In this document: piece after piece, positions 35,260 to 42,728 of the stretch
Numbering within the stretch: position 1 is the first letter of the stretch
How the letters are laid out: each line of letters opens with the position of its first letter
NCBI RefSeq assembly: GCF_900167415.1
Contig: NZ_FUWU01000004.1
Span: 37,819 to 101,818, forward strand
Length of the DNA: 64,000 nucleotides
Source: Fibrobacter intestinalis
GTDB taxonomy: Bacteria > Fibrobacterota > Fibrobacteria > Fibrobacterales > Fibrobacteraceae
Direction of reading: 5' to 3'
Translations under genes and position numbers: made by a program
Notes under the pieces: generated by a model
Told to the model about the DNA's origin: nothing
What the model saw: the letters and a program-made list of their open reading frames with translations, nothing else
Databases searched by the model: none

Positions 35260-35778
35260 TCATCCGTTCGGATGCGACATCTTGTCCTTGAGCGCTTTCA
35301 ATTTTTCCCAACGAGGATCTTCTTTGGTTTTTGACGACTTTTCGCCGATTTCCCAAACGAAGGCCTTGTCCGGATCATCCTTGACCGGATGGAGCGGTTC
35401 CTGGAGAATCACCAGTTGCCGAATACATTCGGTCACATCCACGTGGTCTTGGACAGCCGGAATCCGAATTCCAAAAGTTTCGTCATCCGAATCGTCCAAT
35501 TCCTGCTTCGCTAGTCCCGGGACTAATTCCACCCAGAAACTGATCGGCGTTTCAAAAGGATGGTCGAACAGTTCCAGCGAGCGAGAGCATTCCAAAACCT
35601 GTACCCCGAAAAGCGTCCCCGAAAGAATCCACTTGTTGGAATCCTCTGGGAAAACCGAAAGATCTGCATGAAGTTCTCCTTTTATCCGGAGCTCTTCAAA
35701 AACGCCCGCATCGGATTCGTCCTTTGCGAAACTCGCCTGCAACTTACCATTGCAGGATGCAATCTTTGAAATTTCCAT
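35260..35778 (-). CDS. YceD/DUF177-family protein
   Basis: Member of the DUF177 family, usually encoded just upstream of rpmF and, in some organisms, linked to 23S rRNA accumulation. About 172 residues: an N-terminal half with CNGKLQASFAKDESD, a central VLECSRSLELFDHPFETPI segment (family CxRxL motif) and an acidic C-terminal part (DDETFGIRIPAVQDHVDVTECI). ATG at 35778 is preferred; a TTG two codons upstream is possible. It is the first gene of the fatty-acid cluster. Confidence 0.88.
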   Translation of the reverse strand: MEISKIASCNGKLQASFAKDESDAGVFEELRIKGELHADLSVFPEDSNKWILSGTLFGVQVLECSRSLELFDHPFETPISFWVELVPGLAKQELDDSDDETFGIRIPAVQDHVDVTECIRQLVILQEPLHPVKDDPDKAFVWEIGEKSSKTKEDPRWEKLKALKDKMSHPNG

Positions 35779-35873
35779 TTTCAAGGCTACGCAAATATAC
35801 TAGAAAAAAGGGATTCAGTCAATAAATGGGGAGCAAAAACATCCAGAAAAGGCGGCAAAACGTCCAAAAACAT

Positions 35874-37232
35874 TTATTTTCCGCCGTTCAACGCATTCAT
35901 TTCCAGCATCGGGGGCGTATAGGTAAAGTTCTGGTGATCCAGAACAGCTCCTTCCGGCAGAACAACGCCTTCCACGCTTTTTACGTAATCTTCCCGCTTG
36001 AACTCGCCAGTTCTCAAATTGCGGATAACCAATTCGTCCCCAGAATAGAATACAAAATCCTGAATTCCCGACGGCAAGTGCAAAAGTTCCACCTTGTTGC
36101 AAGAGCTGACCGTTTTAAAATTGCTCGTCCCAAGAATCCCGACCCGGATGCTATACGCCCAACAAAGGGTGTCTTGCCGAGACGATTGCGGCATATCGAC
36201 CACTAGGAACACCGAGCCCCGAAGACTCGACTCGGCAGACAAAAGAACCGCATCAACCAGAATCGTATCGGCGCGTTCTTCCAATTTCGTTTTTTCGATA
36301 TAAGGCGTCACCCCGGTAATATGATTGCCCAACAAATCTTTTCCCCGGAATTCAACACGGAAGCGGCCTTCTACGGAATCGGGAACGGGCGCTTCCACAC
36401 GCCAGATTCCATTGGAATCCGTCACGGCCTGTGTGACAAAAGCAGAGCTGTCGGCGACTCCAAGTCCGTAAAGATCCGTCACCACATGAACGGACACTCC
36501 TTTTGCCGCTTTGTCCTGCCAACGCACCGAGCCCTGCAAAATTTTCGGCTTTGCCTGATTTTCTTTCAAAGCGTTCCAGCGAAGATTGCCGACATCCAGA
36601 ATTTCTCCTGCGGAAAGCGATACGGCGATTTGTCGGACGATGGTCGAATCCGTATAACCAGACGCCCGCAACTTGGAAACCACACCCGAATCCGCAGGAA
36701 GCACTGTCAGCAGGTAATCGCCCTCCGGAATGGAAAGTTCAAAAGAATCCGGAGCAAAGACGTCCGTCATAAATGTCGTCGAGTCCAAAGCGACAATAAA
36801 ATGCGAACCCGCCAAGCCCGAAGCCGCACCTATGGATTCCAGCGACCCGCGAAGAGTGGCGACGCTTTTCAACTGGACATCCAGCGCATTTGCCTCTTTC
36901 GCCGACACGTTCCGCAAAATCTGCGCCTGCGAAAGGACGGAATCCTTGACATGGTAACGAAATTCCATGTTCACGGTGTCCGCAATCGTCGAATCAAATA
37001 CGAAAGCCCCTTGTAAATCCGTTCGGGTTTCCAGATATGTCGTCGAAGAAGCGACCCGAGAAACCGCGACCTGCCGCACCACAACGCCATCCGCCGAAGA
37101 ACCGTCCGACAGCCGAACCAATCCCGCAACCGTATTTTCCGTATCGGTAGCCGTTCCCGCGACCTTGCTATCGGAACAAGCCCAAACCAATGCGCCGAGG
37201 AAGAAGGCGAAAATCAGCCGATCAATTTTCAT
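35874..37232 (-). CDS. Lipoprotein with carboxypeptidase-regulatory-like repeats
   Basis: A 452-residue predicted lipoprotein: signal peptide MKIDRLIFAFFLGALVWAC with Cys at 19 followed by SDSK. Two or more beta-sandwich repeats of the CarbopepD-regulatory type follow (TVAGLVRLSDGSSADGVVVR with TRTDLQGAFVFDS, then ILQGSVRWQDKAAKGVSVHV with VTDSNGIWRVEAP). No catalytic motif is seen. ATG at 37232 overlaps the upstream TIGR02147 gene by 11 bases, so they are translated together. Such regulator/lipoprotein pairs appear repeatedly in Fibrobacter genomes as I recall them; their function is unknown. Confidence 0.75.
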   Translation of the reverse strand: MKIDRLIFAFFLGALVWACSDSKVAGTATDTENTVAGLVRLSDGSSADGVVVRQVAVSRVASSTTYLETRTDLQGAFVFDSTIADTVNMEFRYHVKDSVLSQAQILRNVSAKEANALDVQLKSVATLRGSLESIGAASGLAGSHFIVALDSTTFMTDVFAPDSFELSIPEGDYLLTVLPADSGVVSKLRASGYTDSTIVRQIAVSLSAGEILDVGNLRWNALKENQAKPKILQGSVRWQDKAAKGVSVHVVTDLYGLGVADSSAFVTQAVTDSNGIWRVEAPVPDSVEGRFRVEFRGKDLLGNHITGVTPYIEKTKLEERADTILVDAVLLSAESSLRGSVFLVVDMPQSSRQDTLCWAYSIRVGILGTSNFKTVSSCNKVELLHLPSGIQDFVFYSGDELVIRNLRTGEFKREDYVKSVEGVVLPEGAVLDHQNFTYTPPMLEMNALNGGK

Positions 37233-38091
37233 CGATTCCTCCTTGTGCGCGAACCGCATCCGACCTGCCTGCCGGGATTTCCAATTCTTTGGAGAGCGGG
37301 AAAAACTGGATGTTCAATTCGTAAATCATGGATTCACTGTCATCCGAGCGGACGATATCCACGACTTCTTTGCGAAAAGCGTCAATTTTATGGATAATGC
37401 GTTCAAGTCCCTGTGGCGACACGCTCATCGTCGTACAAGACACATTGCGCCGTTCTGTGCTGTAATTATCGACCGCAGCCTTCCCCAAATCCATCATTTC
37501 CTTTTGGAACTTGTGGACAATAAATGCCGGAATTTCCCGTCCGCTGGTAATCGTCTTGTTCACCGAACGCCAAAAACCGTTTTCTTTTTCGATAAGCCCC
37601 AAATCCGAAAGCAGTTTGATAGCGCGCTTCGCCTGCGGAACGGTAATCCGCGGATTCATAAAGAATGCCAGGTCCTGGTAATTGTCCGAGATATTCAAAA
37701 CGGACAACGCTTCCCGAACGGCCACATTATACCAGTCTTTGTAGTAATCCACCTGTTGACGCGAAAGCGCCTTGGGCGTTCTCGGCAAAAGTGCCGACAT
37801 CTGGTCAAAAATCGCCTGCTTGGATTCCGGCGTTTCCGCATGGGTGAAATCCACCATCAGACTAAAATAATGCCCTTCTTTTTCGGAAAGTCCGAGCGCA
37901 TGAATAAACCGCGGGACCATCTGCGGGGTCAGGGACTTCCGCCCTTTGACCAAGTCCAAATAAAATCCGCTGGACGAATAGCCCGCCCGCTTGGCAAACG
38001 CCCGATAAGAGAAATAGCGCTGAACCGATTTCCGATATTCGTAATAGTCCTGCAAAAATTTCCGATAATTGTAATACGCAAACACATTCAT
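37222..38091 (-). CDS. TIGR02147/DUF4423 family protein, likely DNA-binding
   Basis: A 289-residue protein typical of Fibrobacter. It starts MNVFAYYNYRKFLQDYYEYRK. An N-terminal helix-turn-helix-like part covers about residues 18-60 (FSYRAFAKRAGYSSSGFYLDLVKGRKSL). The DUF4423-type region follows, with a winged-helix-like block RITVPQAKRAIKLLSDLGLIEKE near 157-179. It has no signal peptide or membrane segment. Family function is not established; regulation is inferred from the fold. It is coupled to the downstream lipoprotein gene by an 11-base overlap. ATG at 38091 is chosen over an upstream frame extension. Confidence 0.85.
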   Translation of the reverse strand: MNVFAYYNYRKFLQDYYEYRKSVQRYFSYRAFAKRAGYSSSGFYLDLVKGRKSLTPQMVPRFIHALGLSEKEGHYFSLMVDFTHAETPESKQAIFDQMSALLPRTPKALSRQQVDYYKDWYNVAVREALSVLNISDNYQDLAFFMNPRITVPQAKRAIKLLSDLGLIEKENGFWRSVNKTITSGREIPAFIVHKFQKEMMDLGKAAVDNYSTERRNVSCTTMSVSPQGLERIIHKIDAFRKEVVDIVRSDDSESMIYELNIQFFPLSKELEIPAGRSDAVRAQGGIDEN

Positions 38092-38265
38092 GGCTCCACA
38101 TAAGATAAATTTTTCCTCTTTTTTTGGGAACACCCTTCTGCAAAATTTTGAGTAAAATTGCCGCAATTTTTGCAAAAGAACATTTGGAGAACACTTTTAG
38201 CGCAAACGCTCTTTCCAACCGACATTTTTTTGTCTATTTTCAAGGAACACCCAATCCCATCCCTT

Positions 38266-38303
38266 GAATCCCGTTTTCACAAAGAGAACGGGATTCTTTT
38301 TTT
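38266..38303 (+). terminator. Orphan intrinsic terminator in a divergent intergenic region
   Basis: GAATCCCGTT pairs with AACGGGATTC, followed by seven or more T on the plus strand. It lies 163 bases upstream of the next plus-strand start and more than 170 bases beyond the divergent TIGR02147 start, so no annotated gene feeds into it. A short transcript from between 38092 and 38265, possibly a small RNA, is one explanation. Confidence 0.7.
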
Positions 38304-38321
38304 GGGGAATTTTGGACCATC

Positions 38322-38400
38322 TTCCAACTTCCAACTCCCAACTTTCAGTTCCCAGCTCTCAGTTCTCAATTCTCAGTTCCCAGTTCCAACTAGTCGAAGG
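38322..38400 (-). repeat. GGGAGTT / ACTGAGA tandem-unit repeat
   Basis: On the minus strand the stretch reads as TTGGAAG/TTGGGAG units next to ACTGAGA/ACTGGGA units, the same composition as 18115-18180 and 55502-55560 but in opposite orientation. With the orphan terminator it accounts for the 368-base gene-free interval; no other feature is seen there. Confidence 0.75.
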
Positions 38401-38459
38401 GCACCCGACGCGGACTCTCGCCGAGACAAACGGCACCAAATAGCTATTTTACCCACAAA

Positions 38460-39224
38460 ATGGAACTTTTGAAAAAATCATTCTTTAAGATTCTTCGATT
38501 TGTAGGCATTTTCGCCATTATTTATGCGAGCCTTCTTTTTTATATGCTTCTTTCGGAACGGCGACTCGCTTTCCCCAGAGCCGAAGCCGACAAAGCCGCC
38601 GAAGATATTTTACGGGATGAAGCCGTGATGTGCATCACAGACGACGGAAAACGCTTGCAAGGCTGGATTTTGAACGACAGCTTGCCCAACACCGTGCTTT
38701 ATTTTGCCGACGGCGGAGAAGACGCGGCGACTTTTCTCGCCAACACCAAAGGAAGCCTTGCATTTCGTTTTGTCGCATTCAATTACCGCGGTTCTGCAGG
38801 CAGCGAAGGAAAGCCCGGAGAAACCCACTACGAGAGCGACATTCGGGCGATGATCGGATGCGCCCACGCCGAAAATCCCCTATTCCTCGGGCACGGTACA
38901 GGCTCCATCGCAGCCTATAATTCCCTGACGCAGGGCTTGGGACGGGCGGCGATTCTGGTGGATCCCGCTGAAAGTTTCAATTCTTCATTATCCTCTCGCT
39001 ATCGTATATTTTTCCCTGCTTTTTTAGGCAGAACACGCGCCAAGATGGATTTCCAAAATGCGACGACCGCGCCAGCCATCATCATTGCCAACGACCCGCG
39101 AAAAAAAGAAAATCTGCAAAAATTGCTGGAAAATCACGCTGGAAAATTCAAAGTGGTCGAACGGAAAGGGCAAGGCTTTTTAGAAGTTCTTCGAGCTGAA
39201 CTATCAGGAATGATTACAAAGTAA
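38460..39224 (+). CDS. Membrane-anchored alpha/beta-hydrolase-like protein, degenerate active site
   Basis: A 254-residue protein with one N-terminal membrane helix (ILRFVGIFAIIYASLLFYML) and a periplasm-facing or cytoplasmic alpha/beta-hydrolase fold: AFRFVAFNYRGSAGSEGKP matches the oxyanion/NYRG region and LFLGHGTGSIAAYNSL the nucleophile elbow. The elbow reads GHGTG, with Gly in place of the usual catalytic Ser, so activity is doubtful or uses another residue. The family resembles YfhR/BEM46-type membrane hydrolases. It lies after a repeat region and 70 bases before an unknown gene. Confidence 0.65.
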   Translation: MELLKKSFFKILRFVGIFAIIYASLLFYMLLSERRLAFPRAEADKAAEDILRDEAVMCITDDGKRLQGWILNDSLPNTVLYFADGGEDAATFLANTKGSLAFRFVAFNYRGSAGSEGKPGETHYESDIRAMIGCAHAENPLFLGHGTGSIAAYNSLTQGLGRAAILVDPAESFNSSLSSRYRIFFPAFLGRTRAKMDFQNATTAPAIIIANDPRKKENLQKLLENHAGKFKVVERKGQGFLEVLRAELSGMITK

Positions 39225-39294
39225 CGAATTTGCCTTGCCCGTCTTTTGCTGTTTTTCTAAATTTTACATAAATTCTTAGATGAGGTTATAAAAT

Positions 39295-39936
39295 ATGGAA
39301 AGCTACAAAGCCAGACTGGATATCCGCGGATTTATCCGTTTTTCCAAGGAACTCGCAGAAAAATTCAAATTGAAGAACACGCCGTATGCGGACGTGCTGG
39401 TCGATAAAGCGGGAAGCCGAATCGCCATTGTCCCCACCAGCAAGATCAAAACCTCGTCATACCGTTTTCTTCAATCCAACGGGACATTCCTTCTTTACCT
39501 TCGCAGCGCCATGAACGCCGTCGGCATGAAAATTTGCTCGGGCGACGCCATTTTGACAAAAGAAGGCGACAAAATCATTTTCCAGAAAAAAGGGGCGAAA
39601 AAAACGGGCGTATGGAATCTGCTCGCCTGCCGCAATTCCGTGGGACTCCCGATGATTTCCATCGACCAGCGCGGAACGATGATTTTGGACAAGCGTTGCA
39701 TCACCGCCATCAATACCATCAAAAACCCCGTGATGACTCCCGAATACGACGCGAAGAAAAAAACATTCCGATTCACTTTTGGCAAGAAAGGACTTGTGAA
39801 CGTACGCACCATCGAAAGCCATGCCAGCATGTCGATGATGGGAACATTCCACTCCTTTGGCGTTCAACTTCCGGAATCCCACGTCCGTTACAGCGTGCAG
39901 ATTTCCGGTCAGGTCATGACACTTAAACTCGGATAA
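39295..39936 (+). CDS. Unknown cytoplasmic protein
   Basis: A 213-residue basic protein with no signal peptide or membrane segment. It starts MESYKARLDIRGFIRFSKELAEKF and is rich in beta-type segments (SRIAIVPTSKIKTSSYRFL, CSGDAILTKEGDKIIFQKK). No family is recognised. A loose similarity of the first 45 residues to AbrB-like or swapped-hairpin strands was considered but is not convincing. It is followed three bases later by a small membrane-protein gene, so the two are probably co-translated. Confidence 0.7.
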   Translation: MESYKARLDIRGFIRFSKELAEKFKLKNTPYADVLVDKAGSRIAIVPTSKIKTSSYRFLQSNGTFLLYLRSAMNAVGMKICSGDAILTKEGDKIIFQKKGAKKTGVWNLLACRNSVGLPMISIDQRGTMILDKRCITAINTIKNPVMTPEYDAKKKTFRFTFGKKGLVNVRTIESHASMSMMGTFHSFGVQLPESHVRYSVQISGQVMTLKLG

Positions 39937-39939
39937 TCT

Positions 39940-40356
39940 ATGATAGACATTTTCAAAGCTTTCTACTCGGTCCACTATAATTTCGGAGCGTTTTCACTCT
40001 TGATTCTGCTCCTCATTATCTTCTTGCTGACCAAAAAGAACTTCAAGTGGAGCCTCATCTTTTTGGCGATAGTCATTGCCTTTAACGTGTTTATTTGGCA
40101 AAGAACCGCAGGAAAAGTCTGGACGATTACAGACGCTCCCGATACATCAAACGAATGGGCGGCAGCTCCGGCGACTCACCGTTTTTCGGCTCCGGACCAT
40201 TGGATTGAAGAAGGCGAAAATGGTGAAAAGCTGCACTGGTGCTGGGTGGAAACCTATATGGAAAAATTCCTTAGCTACGATTTTGTCGATAAGCTCTGGG
40301 GGACGAACAAGGCCAAAGGTTTGCGGAACGCCTCCGAAGAACGCCTGAGCAATTAA
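39940..40356 (+). CDS. Unknown small membrane protein
   Basis: A 138-residue protein with two N-terminal hydrophobic helices (FGAFSLLILLLIIFLLTKK and SLIFLAIVIAFNVFIW) and a soluble C-terminal half containing Trp- and charge-rich SAPDHWIEEGENGEKLHWCWVETYMEKF. No family is recognised. It starts three bases after the upstream unknown gene stop and is convergent with the LpxH-like gene (6-base gap). Confidence 0.7.
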   Translation: MIDIFKAFYSVHYNFGAFSLLILLLIIFLLTKKNFKWSLIFLAIVIAFNVFIWQRTAGKVWTITDAPDTSNEWAAAPATHRFSAPDHWIEEGENGEKLHWCWVETYMEKFLSYDFVDKLWGTNKAKGLRNASEERLSN

Positions 40357-40362
40357 GCGGCT

Positions 40363-41091
40363 CTATCGGTCTAAAGTCACCAATTCGATTTTTCCGTTTT
40401 CCAATTTGGCGTAGTGCAAAGAATACAGCCACTGCCCCGTTGAAACGACTTTCCCGGCAGGGACTTCCCAGATTCCAGGAATATGATGATGCCCGTGAAC
40501 GCAAATGTCGCAGGCATTTTCTTGCATTTTTAACGTCGCCGCCTGAAGATATTCTTCGATTTGTATTTGCCGGGAAGCTCCGGCGCGACGGCTGTTTCGC
40601 CCTACAAAAAGCGCTAAATCCATCCCCAAATCCGGATGGATTTTTCGAAATAAAAAGCGCGCCCATTTTGCATCGATCAGCTTGCGCGCAGCCCGATAAC
40701 CCCAATCCTTTTGGGGAATGCCGTCGCCATGCATCAAATAGATATGATGTCCCTGAATGTTTTTGCAGACAAAGGAACGATGCACCTGAACGCCCAACTC
40801 TTTCGGGAAAAAATCTCCCAGTGCAAAATCATGATTTCCCATCAGGTAATGGACTTCCGTTCCCGCATCTACCAAATCGCCCAAAGCCCGATACAGAGGA
40901 AAATGTCCCCGAGCAATATAATGCCGGTATTCGTACCAAAATTCAAACAAATCGCCGACAAAAAAAATCTTTTCCGCATTCCCTTTCAGGTCCCGTAAAA
41001 AAGCGACAAGCCGTTCTTCGCGATTTTCAATGGCTCCGGGAGGGTTCACACCGAGATGGGCATCGGAAAAAAAATAGGAAGGCTTGCACAT
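40363..41091 (-). CDS. lpxH: LpxH-like UDP-2,3-diacylglucosamine hydrolase
   Basis: Calcineurin-fold phosphoesterase expected to cut UDP-2,3-diacylglucosamine to lipid X in lipid A synthesis. Motifs: FFSDAHLG near residue 7, IFFVGDLFEFWYEY near 41, YLMGNHDFALGDFF near 75, HGDG near 111, and CVHGHHHIPG near 195. The GDLFEFW and GNHDF patterns are typical of LpxH. The length of 242 fits. ATG at 41091 is chosen because the family N-terminus starts there. A cluster of repeats occupies the upstream region. Confidence 0.85.
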   Translation of the reverse strand: MCKPSYFFSDAHLGVNPPGAIENREERLVAFLRDLKGNAEKIFFVGDLFEFWYEYRHYIARGHFPLYRALGDLVDAGTEVHYLMGNHDFALGDFFPKELGVQVHRSFVCKNIQGHHIYLMHGDGIPQKDWGYRAARKLIDAKWARFLFRKIHPDLGMDLALFVGRNSRRAGASRQIQIEEYLQAATLKMQENACDICVHGHHHIPGIWEVPAGKVVSTGQWLYSLHYAKLENGKIELVTLDR

Positions 41092-41139
41092 ATATTGCAA
41101 TTTAAATACGGGAAATCCAAAAAATTGCCCGAACAAAGA

Positions 41140-41391
41140 AAAATTAAAAGAAAAAAGGGAATTACATATAATCCTTCTTCGAATACTCGCAATTCATTTT
41201 TTTTCAAAGAGCGAACTTTTTTCAAACGGATGTTTTTTTCGCAAAATGAACTCTTTTTCAAAGCGGGGCATGTTCTTTCGCAAAATGAACCCTTTTTCAA
41301 AGCGAGGCATGGTCTTTCGCAAAATGAACCCTTCTTCAAAGTGTGAACGTTCTTTTTCACAAGGTGAATTTTTCTCGCGGGCTACAAGATG
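41140..41391 (-). repeat. 39-base tandem repeats and leader modules upstream of lpxH
   Basis: The 386 bases between lpxH and the next plus-strand gene hold repeats. From about 41200 to 41340 a unit of TTTGAAAAA..TTCATTTTGCGAAA (minus-strand sense) recurs with a 39-base period at 41254, 41293 and 41332, plus a degenerate earlier copy. At 41351-41391 lies the CCGCGAGAAAAATTC / TTGTGAAAAAG module. Near 41150 an element resembling the ATTTGG...ATTCCC palindrome precedes lpxH. Because 39 is a multiple of three, open frames run through on both strands, but they look non-coding. Confidence 0.75.
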
Positions 41392-41477
41392 CTCGCCGCC
41401 GCTATTTTCGCTTGCCAGGTTTGGAACTTTCCTCTATCGGAAAATTTCTCGTCCGCAGAAAATTTTACTTTTGTCCT

Positions 41478-42032
41478 GTGAAATTTTGCCTGTCCATTCT
41501 CGCCGCCATTTTATTTTCTGCCTGTGCGCCCGCTCTTTACCGAGCAGACGCTCTCGGCGAATCGGCACCAATGGCTACGAAAAATGCTGCCCCCGTTTAT
41601 TTTTCCGCGACAGAAGACGGCGACACCGTTTCCGTTCCGCTACAATTGCAACACGCTTATGCGCACCATTTGAACGACGCCATTCCTGCTGGCTGCACGC
41701 TGCATCTTTCCTTTATTGGCAATGTCCATGAGCATTACGCCAGCCCCTGGTATTTCGGGATTTTACTGCTGGCCCCGTTATGGCCGGCCATGCCCCGAGA
41801 GGACGACATTTCCATTCGGCTTGCAGCGGAACTTATCTGCGAAGGCGTGAAAGTACAAAGCGCAACCCTTTGGGAAGAGGAACACCCTCGACTATTTTGG
41901 TATGGGCCGTATCGAAACGGCTATATGCAGGAACACGCCGACATGGTGCACCGCAAGCTCGTCGCTCGTTTGAAGCAGTCCTTGTTGCAAAACTTCCCCG
42001 CCGACGAATCCATCCGTTCCGACATTTACTAA
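41478..42032 (+). CDS. Predicted lipoprotein of unknown function
   Basis: A 184-residue protein starting at GTG 41478 with signal peptide MKFCLSILAAILFSAC and Cys at 16, a good lipobox. The mature part has CTLHLSFIGNVHEHY and a hydrophobic stretch YFGILLLAPLWPAMP, then an acidic/charged end. No family is recognised. The open frame extends 135 bases upstream over repeat DNA; that extension is rejected because the signal peptide starts here. No strong ribosome site is visible. rsmI begins 9 bases after the stop, so it is the first gene of an rsmI-lnt operon. Confidence 0.7.
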   Translation: MKFCLSILAAILFSACAPALYRADALGESAPMATKNAAPVYFSATEDGDTVSVPLQLQHAYAHHLNDAIPAGCTLHLSFIGNVHEHYASPWYFGILLLAPLWPAMPREDDISIRLAAELICEGVKVQSATLWEEEHPRLFWYGPYRNGYMQEHADMVHRKLVARLKQSLLQNFPADESIRSDIY

Positions 42033-42041
42033 TTTCAACCT

Positions 42042-42728
42042 ATGTACACACTCTACGTCGTCGCCACTCCCATTGGGAATTTAGAAGATATTACTTATCG
42101 AGCTGTGCGGATTCTTCAAGAAGTTTCGCTCATCCTCGCCGAAGACACCCGCCATTCCCGACTTCTGATGGAACATTACGAGATTCGCACGCCCATGGAA
42201 AGCTATCACGACTTCAACAAAGAAGAAGTGACTCCTAAATACGTGGAGTACTTGAAAACCCAAGGCGATATTGCCATCGTGAGCGACGCGGGAACGCCGG
42301 GAATCGCCGACCCCGCATTCAACCTTGTCCGCGAATGCGTCCGGGAAGGCATCGCCGTGCGCAGCATTCCAGGTGCCTGCGCGATGATCAATGCGCTCGT
42401 ATCCAGCGGGCTGCCGACAGATCGATTCCGCTTTGAAAATTTTTCCCCGAAAAAAAGCGCTCAACGGCTGCACTTGCTTGAAAAATTGAAATCCTCTGCG
42501 GACTCCACGCTTATTTTTTATGCAAGCCCGCACAATCTGGTCAAATTTATCGATGAAATTCGGCAAGTCTTTGGAGAAATTCCCATCGCCCTGATGCGCG
42601 AACTCACCAAAAAATTTGAAGAACATCTGGTAGAAACGCCGACGAAATTGCTGGAACATTACAAGAACCGAGAACCGAAAGGAGAATACGTTCTTCTGTT
42701 CCATCCGCAAGGAAAGGGCGGTTTATGA
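42042..42728 (+). CDS. rsmI: 16S rRNA 2'-O-ribose C1402 methyltransferase RsmI
   Basis: Tetrapyrrole-methylase-fold enzyme that methylates cytidine 1402 of 16S rRNA. The N-terminus LYVVATPIGNLEDITYRAVRIL, the LAEDTRHSRLLMEHY segment, SDAGTPGIADPAF and the ALVSSGLPTDRFRFENFSPKK loop are diagnostic. The 228 residues match RsmI. The stop overlaps the lnt start by 4 bases (ATGA), implying coupling. Confidence 0.96.
   Translation: MYTLYVVATPIGNLEDITYRAVRILQEVSLILAEDTRHSRLLMEHYEIRTPMESYHDFNKEEVTPKYVEYLKTQGDIAIVSDAGTPGIADPAFNLVRECVREGIAVRSIPGACAMINALVSSGLPTDRFRFENFSPKKSAQRLHLLEKLKSSADSTLIFYASPHNLVKFIDEIRQVFGEIPIALMRELTKKFEEHLVETPTKLLEHYKNREPKGEYVLLFHPQGKGGL

Noticed and set aside
38158..38472. A 104-codon plus-strand frame upstream of the hydrolase gene
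   Set aside because: It runs through the terminator and the heptamer repeats, so it is a chance frame.
41046..41360. Minus-strand frame with 13-residue repeats (LKKGSFCER type)
   Set aside because: The repeats come from a 39-base non-coding tandem, which stays open on both strands because 39 is divisible by three; it also overlaps the lpxH start in another frame.
41199..41391. Possible CRISPR-like array
   Set aside because: The repeats are directly adjacent with a fixed 39-base period and no variable spacers or cas genes; it is an ordinary tandem repeat.
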